Shown piece by piece: positions 1 to 6,260 of a DNA stretch of 8,916 bases (positions are counted from its first letter, which is position 1; the number at the start of each line of letters is the position of its first letter). The notes beneath the pieces are model-generated. The model was not told the DNA's origin. It worked only from the letters and a program-made list of their open reading frames with translations, and did not search any database. The position numbers and the translations under genes were made by a program. The stretch is from Acidobacteriota bacterium (GTDB lineage Bacteria > Acidobacteriota > Terriglobia > Terriglobales > Acidobacteriaceae), in NCBI GenBank assembly GCA_021805955.1, contig JAJZDO010000226.1, positions 1-8,916 of the forward strand, in the 5' to 3' direction.

Positions 1-1986
1 AGCGCTCACGGTCAGGTTTGGCAGCATTCTCCAACTGTCCTGTACGAATCCCTCCATCTCGTTTGCCAGGAAGTGACGAGGGATGTTTGCGCCAATGCCA
101 AGCACCGTTCCCTGGGTAGGGGAATTCACTTGATAGTTGTAGTTGTTTGTGAGCGATGGGACTGTGCCAAGAATGCTGGCGTAAGCAATCGCATAGGAGT
201 TCGAAAAACCGCTGCCGACAGGTGCCAGTCCCGTTCCCAGCGAAGAAGGATCTGGCGGGTTGCCGCCCAACCAGTAGGGATTGGTGCTGGCCACATTGAA
301 AGAAGTTCCATTTGTCACCGTCTCATCCTGAACCAGACGCCAGTTCACTCCGACAGAGATGGTGTGATTCCCCTTGGTGATGGTGAGCGTATCAACCACG
401 TTGTGTACAGGCACAACATTGGTCGTATTGCGCGTCTGCGCTTCTGGCTGGGTCAGGAAACGGAAATCGACATACTGACCGGAGCCAACTCCCAGTTGAG
501 CATAGCTTTGCCGGACATACCCGTATCGCAGATCGTTGACGATATTCGGTGTAGGATTCCAGGTGTGGCCAAAGGCCAGACCCTTGGTGTTGTATTCCTT
601 GGTGAAGGAAGGAGCCTGACCGGGCAGGTTGGCATCGCCCGTGTATGTGTCCTTTTGGTAGTTGCCGCGAATGAAGACCTGCTGCTTCTGGGTCATATTG
701 TAGTCCAGCTTCAGAATGCTGGTGTTCTGCGTAGTAGGCACCTTCACTGGGAAGAAGAGCGAACCGCTGTTCAGGCCATCACCCGAGGCCGAACCCGTGG
801 CAACCGGAACACCTCCATAGTAGGAGAGGACGTTGGGGTTGACACCAGGTCCCCAAGGGCAAACCGTAGAACCGTCAAACGTGCTTGAAGTGCAATTGGC
901 GTCCAGCGCGGCGATTTGTGAAGAGCTGATTGAGTGGTTATTGTTGCTCGCATCCTGATACTGCAAGGTGCCTGCCTGAAAACTAGCAGTGGGAACCGTG
1001 GCCGAAACGATATCGTCGATCGCCTGGCGCAGTCCCTCATAGTTGCCGAAGAAGAAGAGCTTGTCCTTCTTGATGGGGCCACCGAGTGCTGCGCCGAAGA
1101 CGTTTCGCAGGTACTTGGCAGGAACGTTCGGCTCACCGCCAGACAACTGCGAATTCTTCAGGAACCAGTTGTTGCTGACCGTGTTGGTCGGTCGGTAGTA
1201 CTCGTAGGCCGCGCCGTGGAAGTGGTTGGTGCCGGACTTGGTGACAAGCGAGACCTGCGCGCCGGAAGATCGCCCTTCGTCAGCGCTGCCGTCTGAAGTG
1301 GTGACGCGGAACTCCTGCGTGGAATCGAGCGTGGAACGAAGGACGCCGGTAAAGGCATAGCCGTTGATCTGGCTGTTATCATCCAGGCCGTCGAGGGTGA
1401 TGTTGCCCTGGTCGGAACGGCTGCCGGAGACGGCGCCCTGTCGGCTGTCGGTCTGCTCCTGATTGCCAGTGGCGCTGGTGCCGCCGCCTTCACCGAGGAA
1501 GAGTACGCCCGGCTGCAAAGCCAGCAGCGAGATGGGATCGCGCCCATCCGAAGGAATGGACTGGATCATCTCATTCCCGATGGAGTTACCCTCGGAGGCA
1601 TCGGTCGTGTTCAGCGTCTGCGCCGAGCCGCTGACGTCGACGGTGACATTGCTGGCCTGCACGGAGAGCGTGAAATTGATGGTGGCCGGCTGATTGACGA
1701 GCAGTTCTGCTGTCTTGGTCTGATCAGCGAAACCGTTGGAGGAAACCGTAATGATGTACCGCGTGGGAGGAATCTGCGGCAACTGGTAGTAACCCGAACC
1801 GTCCGAAGTGGCGGTGTAGGTTTTGTTGACGGACTTATCGAGCAGTGTGATGGTTGCGCCTGGAACCAGAGCGCCGGCCTGATCCTTGATGATGCCGCGC
1901 AACGAGGTGGTTGCTACCTGACCAAACGCATAACTACAAGCGATGAGGATGCACAGAAGCATCGCTCCCAGATGGGATCGTTTCAC
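1..1986 (-). CDS. TonB-dependent receptor, Oar-like, with carboxypeptidase-regulatory-like domain (C-terminus beyond window)
   Basis: Outer-membrane receptor, probably for import of a large substrate (glycan or siderophore; the substrate cannot be read from sequence). The minus-strand frame is open from a GTG at 1986 to the window edge, 662 codons, with no stop. Start support: a TGGAGG Shine-Dalgarno about 7 bases upstream, then K-R and a hydrophobic export signal (residues 1-22, ending near A-F-G-Q). An L-I-A-C sequence at residues 14-17 resembles a lipobox, but the usual reading in this family is signal peptidase I. Residues about 24-105 form a carboxypeptidase-regulatory-like beta-sandwich (V-A-T-T-S-L-R-G, then V-P-G-A-T-I-T). 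The plug region follows, with S-G-T-N-H-F-H-G at 251-258 and G-G-P-I-K-K-D-K-L-F-F-F-G-N-Y-E-G at about 302-317, both hallmarks of acidobacterial Oar-like receptors. Beta-barrel strands begin after that. Family members usually exceed 1,000 residues, so roughly a third or more lies outside. No frameshift is seen. Confidence 0.93.
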   Translation of the reverse strand, partial: MKRSHLGAMLLCILIACSYAFGQVATTSLRGIIKDQAGALVPGATITLLDKSVNKTYTATSDGSGYYQLPQIPPTRYIITVSSNGFADQTKTAELLVNQPATINFTLSVQASNVTVDVSGSAQTLNTTDASEGNSIGNEMIQSIPSDGRDPISLLALQPGVLFLGEGGGTSATGNQEQTDSRQGAVSGSRSDQGNITLDGLDDNSQINGYAFTGVLRSTLDSTQEFRVTTSDGSADEGRSSGAQVSLVTKSGTNHFHGAAYEYYRPTNTVSNNWFLKNSQLSGGEPNVPAKYLRNVFGAALGGPIKKDKLFFFGNYEGLRQAIDDIVSATVPTASFQAGTLQYQDASNNNHSISSSQIAALDANCTSSTFDGSTVCPWGPGVNPNVLSYYGGVPVATGSASGDGLNSGSLFFPVKVPTTQNTSILKLDYNMTQKQQVFIRGNYQKDTYTGDANLPGQAPSFTKEYNTKGLAFGHTWNPTPNIVNDLRYGYVRQSYAQLGVGSGQYVDFRFLTQPEAQTRNTTNVVPVHNVVDTLTITKGNHTISVGVNWRLVQDETVTNGTSFNVASTNPYWLGGNPPDPSSLGTGLAPVGSGFSNSYAIAYASILGTVPSLTNNYNYQVNSPTQGTVLGIGANIPRHFLANEMEGFVQDSWRMLPNLTVSA

Positions 1987-1997
1987 GTCAATTCCTC
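1987..1997 (-). promoter_or_regulatory. Ribosome binding site of the TonB-dependent receptor
   Basis: On the minus strand TGGAGG lies just upstream of the GTG at 1986, followed by the spacer AATTGAC. This is the clearest Shine-Dalgarno sequence in the window. It decides in favour of the GTG start over the ATG eight codons further in, which would also cut the basic start of the signal peptide. Confidence 0.75.
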
Positions 1998-2134
1998 CAG
2001 AAAATGTCTGCAATGCAAAAAGGTGCGAATCGGATGCAGAAGAACGAGAGCTGCAATGAATGTTGCGATGACCTTGCTTGTGCCAGTTGGGGAAACCGGA
2101 GCCAAGCGGCCTTCCCGTTACGATGAGTTCCTTT

Positions 2135-2163
2135 ATTCTGCAACAAATTTTCCGCAGATTCAA
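2135..2163 (-). promoter_or_regulatory. Candidate sigma70-type promoter of the TonB-dependent receptor
   Basis: Reading the minus strand, TTGAAT (2158-2163) and CAGAAT (2135-2140) are separated by exactly 17 bases; each matches four of six consensus positions. The stretch upstream (about 2160-2195) is rich in A and T and could act as an UP element. This would give an mRNA leader of about 140 bases. The rest of the 1987-2219 gap shows no gene. The call rests on consensus matching alone. Confidence 0.35.
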
Positions 2164-2219
2164 TAAAAATTATTTCTTTGCACCCTAATATTGTGCTTTC
2201 TGCGGTCGCTGCAAAAAAA

Positions 2220-2807
2220 TCAATCGCTATCGGCTGCCTGGAATCCGTCAGATAACGCCCTTCGGATGCGGTTGCAGGTCGTCGCCATATCCTCCGGCAG
2301 GATTCGGGTTTCAGCGATTGTCGTCATGAAATTGGTGTCGCCGGTCCAGCGCGGCAACACGTGAAGATGCAGATGCCCTGCGACTCCAGCCCCGGCCGCT
2401 TCTCCAAGATTCATACCCAAATTAATGCCGTGCGGTCGATATATCAGTCGCAGGGCGCGCTCGATTTTCTGCGCAAGATCAGACATCTCATGCGCGCTGG
2501 AGACAGGAAGATCGGCCAAACTGGCCTGGTGCGCGTACGGGATCACCATGACATGGCCAGACGTGTAGGGAAAAGCATTCAGGCAAACAAAGCACTCGTG
2601 GCCACGATGGACGATGTAGGCTTCCGATTCAGCCTGATCGGCAGACATGCCGGAATGAACGGCAAAATCCGTCGCCGCAATCAGATTGCAGAAGACGCAT
2701 CCAAGATCGCCTGTCCAGGCCGCAAGCACCGCGGGAACACCTTTGCGCGATGCCTCTTCTGTGCCAGTGACGTAGCGATAGCGCCACGGAGTCCAGAGAT
2801 AATCCAT
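2220..2807 (-). CDS. HIT-family nucleotide hydrolase/phosphorylase (Ap4A phosphorylase-like)
   Basis: A 195-residue histidine-triad protein, probably cytoplasmic, acting on dinucleoside polyphosphates such as Ap4A or on nucleotide conjugates. The histidine triad is H145-L-H147-L-H149-V-L-P; by analogy with HINT proteins the middle His is the nucleophile. N-L-G-M-N-L-G at 129-135 and A-G-A-G-V-A-G before the triad complete the nucleotide site. The N-terminal M-D-Y-L-W-T-P-W-R, the P-R-W after the triad and G-D-T-N-F-M resemble the actinobacterial Ap4A phosphorylase group (Rv2613c type), which has a similar length. C37-x-x-C40 could be part of a zinc site. The frame stays open upstream to a TTG at 2894, but the ATG at 2807 is chosen because family similarity begins exactly there. 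No Shine-Dalgarno precedes it. The gene is divergent from rpsA and lies upstream of, and co-oriented with, the receptor gene. Exact substrate uncertain. Confidence 0.9.
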   Translation of the reverse strand: MDYLWTPWRYRYVTGTEEASRKGVPAVLAAWTGDLGCVFCNLIAATDFAVHSGMSADQAESEAYIVHRGHECFVCLNAFPYTSGHVMVIPYAHQASLADLPVSSAHEMSDLAQKIERALRLIYRPHGINLGMNLGEAAGAGVAGHLHLHVLPRWTGDTNFMTTIAETRILPEDMATTCNRIRRALSDGFQAADSD

Positions 2808-2814
2808 GGTGGCC

Positions 2815-2820
2815 AGTATA
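2815..2820 (-). promoter_or_regulatory. Candidate -10 element of the HIT gene (leaderless start)
   Basis: TATACT on the minus strand matches five of six -10 positions and ends 7 bases before the ATG at 2807, so transcription would start at or next to the A of ATG. No good -35 hexamer is found 16-19 bases upstream. The absence of a Shine-Dalgarno agrees with a leaderless mRNA, but this is inferred. Confidence 0.35.
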
Positions 2821-2970
2821 AGATGCAACACCGTCAGCACGCTTCCGCGATTTGAATCGCTGGAAGAAGCCGACTTTCCCAAGGCGCGGTACAAGAGCAG
2901 TAGACTGCACCATTACAAGTGCATTCGTATGAATGTTCTGTTGCTTCAACTCTGATTCAACGAGATTTCA

Positions 2971-3000
2971 TTGACGTTGGCCGAACCACATTGCTACCAT
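2971..3000 (+). promoter_or_regulatory. rpsA: Candidate sigma70-type promoter of rpsA
   Basis: TTGACG (2971-2976, five of six matches to the -35 consensus) is followed after 18 bases by TACCAT (2995-3000, four of six to the -10 consensus). If used, it gives an rpsA leader of about 270 bases. Other promoters closer to the gene cannot be excluded. Confidence 0.35.
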
Positions 3001-3203
3001 CATAGTGTAGCCCTGCGTCCGGATTTCAACGCATGGGCATGGTGGTTGCCAGCGATTCTTTCCAACCCGGAATCATTCAGGCCAAGCGCAAAACGAGTGA
3101 GCGCGACATTGTTCCTCGCATCTGTCGATCGGCCAGAAAACTCAGGTTTGATGTTTCCGTCTGGCAACGTTCCATGCAGATTCTTCTCAGATAAGCGGTT
3201 CGC

Positions 3204-3248
3204 TGAGAGGTAGACTGCGCTACCGGCTCATTGCCACCTCGGGATGGC
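3204..3248 (+). promoter_or_regulatory. Tandem hairpins in the rpsA leader
   Basis: Two adjacent inverted repeats lie 31-75 bases before the rpsA ATG. The first pairs TGAG (3204-3207) with CTCA (3227-3230) and GGTAG (3209-3213) with CTACC (3220-3224), with a small internal loop. The second pairs GCCACC (3233-3238) with GG (3242-3243) and TGGC (3245-3248), with one bulged A. In Escherichia coli a structured rpsA leader with no strong Shine-Dalgarno mediates autoregulation by S1. A similar role here is an inference; the stems are short. Confidence 0.3.
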
Positions 3249-3278
3249 TGGAAGAGTTGAAATCCGGAACTGGCAGTG

Positions 3279-5228
3279 ATGACAGACGTCCTCAATCTTG
3301 AAACCGAGAGCAAACCCCTGAATACCGAATTGGAAACCCCTGAGCTTGAGCCTGTGATGGAGCAATCAGCGCCATCGCCTGAATCCACCGTTAACCCCGA
3401 AGTCTCCGGCTTGCCGGAACAGGATGCGCCACACGAAGCGGAAGTCGCTGCTGCGGTCGCTCATGTTGAGCAGGCTACGGCTGCGTCCGAGGCCGTGCAT
3501 TCGTCCTCAGAAGAAGTAGCAGGCGCAGATCTTGATTCCGCAGCGGATTTTGCCGCTGCGCTGGAAGCCTATGAGCGCGAGCAGGCGGCTGAGGCGGCTG
3601 CTGTGGAAGCCTATGGCGACAGCATTGTCAGCGGACGCATCGCCAATCTGACGGAAAAGCATGCAGTCATCGACGTTGGACTGAAGTCCGACGGTCTGCT
3701 GCCCATCGAGCAGATTCTCGATCACAACGGGCAGCCGCGATTCCAGGCTGGCGATGTGATTGATGTGGTGATCGAACGCGAGGAGCCAGAAGGTGGCTAC
3801 CTTGTCAGTTATGACAAGGCACAGCGCCTGCGGGTGTGGGACGATATCGAGAAAGCTGCCAACGAAAAGACGGCAGTCATGGGAACGGTTGTGGGGCGCG
3901 TCAAAGGCGGCCTGACAGTGGACATCGGCCTGAAGGCATTTCTGCCTGGATCACAGCTGGAGATGCGCCCGGTGCGCAATCTGGACGGCTATATTGGCCA
4001 GCAAATTCCTGTTCGCGTCATCAAGCTGAACAAAAAACGTGGCAATGTCGTGGTCAGCCGCAAGGAAATCCTGGAAGAAGATCAAAACTCCCGCAAAGAG
4101 CAGACTCTTGAGCACTTGAGTGAAGATGCGATCCTGACCGGGACAGTAAAAAACCTGACTGACTATGGCGCATTTGTCGATCTGGGCGGCATCGACGGGC
4201 TTCTGCACATCACCGATATGAGCTGGGGGCGTTTGACACATCCCCGCGACCTGGTGAATGTGGGCGACGAGATTCAGGTACAGGTGCTGAAGTTTGATCG
4301 CGAAAAGCAGCGGGTTTCGCTTGGATTCAAGCAACTGACACCCGACCCCTGGCTGGATGCGGTCGAGCGTTATCCGCTTGGCGCGCATGTCCATGGTCGT
4401 GTGCTTTCTGTGACCGACTACGGTGCATTCATCGAACTGGAGCAGGGCATCGAAGGCCTGGTCCACGTTTCGGAGATGACCTGGTCAAAGCGCATGAAGC
4501 ATCCAACCAAGCTGGTAAAGCCGGGCGATGAGGTCGAGGCCATCGTGCTTGCCGTTAATCCCTCTGACCGACGCATTTCATTGGGCATGAAGCAGCTTCA
4601 GCAGAATCCGTGGGAGAATCTGACCGAACGCTATCCGGCAGGAACGGAAGTGGAAGGACGCGTTCGCAACCTGACCGATTTCGGTGCCTTCATCGAAATT
4701 GAAGATGGCATCGACGGACTGGTGCACGTATCGAACCTGAGCTGGACCAAGCGCATCAAACATCCCTCGGAAGTACTGAAAAAAGGCGACAAGGTGAAGG
4801 CTGTGGTGCTTGGCGTTGAGCCGGAGAACCGTCGGCTCTCGCTGGGCGTCAAGCAGTTGCAGCCGGATGTTTGGGAGACGTTCTTCCGTCAGCACCGGGT
4901 GGGGGATGTGGTCCACGGCAAGGTTCTGCGCACAGCGCAGTTCGGAGCCTTTGTGGAGATTGCAGAGGGTGTGGAAGGACTTTGCCATGTATCCGAAGCG
5001 GTGGATGCTGCGGGGCATGCCATCAACCTGGAACAGGATCAGGAGCACGAGTTCAAGATCATCAAATTGAGCGTCGAGGAGAAGAAAGTCGGACTGAGCA
5101 TTCGCGCCGTTGGCGAAGAGGCCAGCCGAAGCGAGGTGGAGCACTACAAGACTCCGTCCAGTTCTTCTTCCTCAAGTTCAACGACCACTCTTGGCGATCT
5201 GGTGAACTGGTCCAAATTCCGTCGCTGA
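3279..5228 (+). CDS. rpsA: 30S ribosomal protein S1, six S1 domains
   Basis: RNA-binding ribosomal protein that helps load mRNA, especially messages with weak Shine-Dalgarno sequences. Six S1 (OB-fold) repeats begin near residues 113, 198, 283, 367, 454 and 541. Domains 3 to 5 carry the typical D-Y/F-G-A-F core followed by G-L-L/V-H and end in R-x-S-L-G-x-K-Q-L; domain 6 has Q-F-G-A-F. Domains 1 and 2 are divergent, as is usual where S1 docks on the 30S subunit. An Ala/Glu-rich acidic extension of about 112 residues precedes domain 1, and the C-terminus holds eight consecutive serines, then T-T-T and a basic end. At 649 residues it is longer than the roughly 557 of E. coli S1. The ATG at 3279 is chosen; the adjoining GTG at 3276 is possible. 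Only a weak GGAA lies upstream. It is apparently transcribed alone and ends at a strong terminator. Confidence 0.97.
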   Translation: MTDVLNLETESKPLNTELETPELEPVMEQSAPSPESTVNPEVSGLPEQDAPHEAEVAAAVAHVEQATAASEAVHSSSEEVAGADLDSAADFAAALEAYEREQAAEAAAVEAYGDSIVSGRIANLTEKHAVIDVGLKSDGLLPIEQILDHNGQPRFQAGDVIDVVIEREEPEGGYLVSYDKAQRLRVWDDIEKAANEKTAVMGTVVGRVKGGLTVDIGLKAFLPGSQLEMRPVRNLDGYIGQQIPVRVIKLNKKRGNVVVSRKEILEEDQNSRKEQTLEHLSEDAILTGTVKNLTDYGAFVDLGGIDGLLHITDMSWGRLTHPRDLVNVGDEIQVQVLKFDREKQRVSLGFKQLTPDPWLDAVERYPLGAHVHGRVLSVTDYGAFIELEQGIEGLVHVSEMTWSKRMKHPTKLVKPGDEVEAIVLAVNPSDRRISLGMKQLQQNPWENLTERYPAGTEVEGRVRNLTDFGAFIEIEDGIDGLVHVSNLSWTKRIKHPSEVLKKGDKVKAVVLGVEPENRRLSLGVKQLQPDVWETFFRQHRVGDVVHGKVLRTAQFGAFVEIAEGVEGLCHVSEAVDAAGHAINLEQDQEHEFKIIKLSVEEKKVGLSIRAVGEEASRSEVEHYKTPSSSSSSSSTTTLGDLVNWSKFRR

Positions 5229-5245
5229 ACAAACCGTTGAATCAT

Positions 5246-5285
5246 AGACACAAAGGACCGCCGGATTCGGCGGTCCTTTGTGTCT
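5246..5285. terminator. Strong palindromic terminator after rpsA
   Basis: A perfect inverted repeat with 18-base arms (5246-5263 and 5268-5285) and a GATT loop starts 17 bases after the rpsA stop. The core GGACCGCCG/CGGCGGTCC is GC-only apart from one A-T pair and is followed by the U-richer TTTGTGTCT. The same pattern reads on the other strand, so it could terminate in both directions. There is no separate poly-U tail beyond the stem. Confidence 0.85.
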
Positions 5286-5336
5286 CCCCCCATGAACGAA
5301 GCTGGCTTGCCGGCGGCCTCTGACCGCAAAGGATGA

Positions 5337-6260
5337 ATGAAGATGAGTTCTGTTCCCTCCGCATTTCGCTCCAGGCCGAAGCTGACGCGCCGGAATCTGC
5401 TGCGCGGAGCGGCAGTAGGAGTGGGCGCGCTGGCACTCTATGCCGGCGAGATTGAGCGACACTGGATTGACCATCGTCAGATCACGATTCGCATCGCGGG
5501 CCTTTCGACGCGCATGGATGGATTCCGGATGGTGCAAGTGAGCGATATCCATCTGGAGGAGTGGACAGAACCTTATTTTTTGCGCGAAGCCGTGCAGCGC
5601 GTGAATGCAATGAAACCGGATGCCGTTGTGCTGACCGGAGACTTCATCACGACATACTCCAGATCAAAAAGATTTCCTCAGGAGGCAATTCGTCGGTGCG
5701 CCGATATCCTGACAGGGCTGGAGTGTCGCAGCATCCACGGAATTCTTGGAAATCATGATGCACAGATGGATCCCGCAGCAGTCGCTTCGACACTGGAAAC
5801 ACATGGAATTCCGATTCTGCGCAATCAGTATGTGGCTCTGGAACAAGGCGGCGCACGCCTGTGGCTGGCGGGAATCGACGATATGCTTGCCGGTAGACCC
5901 GATCTGGACAAGACAATTCCACCAGCGATTCGAAATATCCCCGATGAGCCGGTGATCCTGCTTGGCCATGAACCGGATCCGGCTTTGAAGATTATGCGTC
6001 ACCCTGCGGGTGCTTCGGTTCGGCTGATGCTGAGTGGACATACCCACGGCGGCCAGGTGCGGCTTCCTTTTTTTGGCCCGCTGACACTGCCACCGCTCGG
6101 CGAGCATTTTGTGGAAGGATTATTTTCTCTGGGAACGATGCAGCTTTATGTGAATCGTGGCTTGGGAACCGTGGGCGTGCCATTTCGTTTCGATTGTCCG
6201 CCAGAGATAACAGAAATAACTTTGCGCAGCGCAGAGTCATCCAACGCGATCACGCGATAG
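5337..6260 (+). CDS. Tat-exported metallophosphoesterase (YkuE/YaeI-like)
   Basis: Calcineurin-like phosphoesterase with a two-metal active site, probably acting in the periplasm or anchored to the inner membrane on phosphodiesters; the natural substrate is unknown. The N-terminus has a twin-arginine signal, T17-R18-R19-N-L-L-R, followed by a hydrophobic stretch G-A-A-V-G-V-G-A-L-A-L. Metal-binding motifs appear in order: S-D70-I-H72, G101-D102, G138-N139-H140-D141, G-H211-E and G234-H235-T-H237-G-G-Q. This set is complete, and length (307 residues) is slightly above the usual 270-300. An AAAGGA at 5328-5333 is 3 bases from the ATG at 5337 but 9 from the in-frame ATG at 5343, so the latter may be the true start. 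Only about 50 bases separate the gene from the rpsA terminator, with no clear promoter. Its last 11 bases overlap the convergent MFS gene. Confidence 0.92.
   Translation: MKMSSVPSAFRSRPKLTRRNLLRGAAVGVGALALYAGEIERHWIDHRQITIRIAGLSTRMDGFRMVQVSDIHLEEWTEPYFLREAVQRVNAMKPDAVVLTGDFITTYSRSKRFPQEAIRRCADILTGLECRSIHGILGNHDAQMDPAAVASTLETHGIPILRNQYVALEQGGARLWLAGIDDMLAGRPDLDKTIPPAIRNIPDEPVILLGHEPDPALKIMRHPAGASVRLMLSGHTHGGQVRLPFFGPLTLPPLGEHFVEGLFSLGTMQLYVNRGLGTVGVPFRFDCPPEITEITLRSAESSNAITR

Larger units (their letters stand above)
2808..3278. other. Divergent intergenic region between the HIT gene and rpsA
   Basis: About 470 bases with no convincing gene. The open frames here lack Shine-Dalgarno sequences, have non-ATG starts and show no recognisable protein features. 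The region holds the candidate HIT -10 element next to its left end, a candidate rpsA promoter at 2971-3000, and two short hairpins at 3204-3248 just before rpsA. The rest appears to be a long untranslated leader of rpsA. Confidence 0.6.

Noticed and set aside
73..888. Plus-strand open frame (271 codons) opposite the TonB-dependent receptor
   Set aside because: It is antisense to the receptor's conserved frame and shows no protein motif, signal or ribosome binding site.
1936..1947. Lipobox-like L-I-A-C in the receptor signal peptide
   Set aside because: Oar-like receptors are outer-membrane beta-barrels normally processed by signal peptidase I, and the later A-F-G-Q site fits that better. 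The match is probably chance.
2808..2894. N-terminal extension of the HIT protein from a TTG at 2894
   Set aside because: The extra 29 residues have no family similarity and no ribosome binding site. The conserved start M-D-Y-L-W-T-P-W-R begins at 2807.
2971..3213. Possible 80-codon gene upstream of rpsA on the plus strand
   Set aside because: It begins at a TTG that is itself part of the candidate -35 box, has no ribosome binding site and no recognisable feature. It is better read as leader sequence.
5292..5336. Fourteen-codon open frame ending directly against the metallophosphoesterase ATG (TGA-ATG)
   Set aside because: The arrangement resembles a leader peptide, but no Shine-Dalgarno precedes it and the terminator palindrome immediately upstream leaves no room for one. 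The encoded peptide has no feature of known attenuators.
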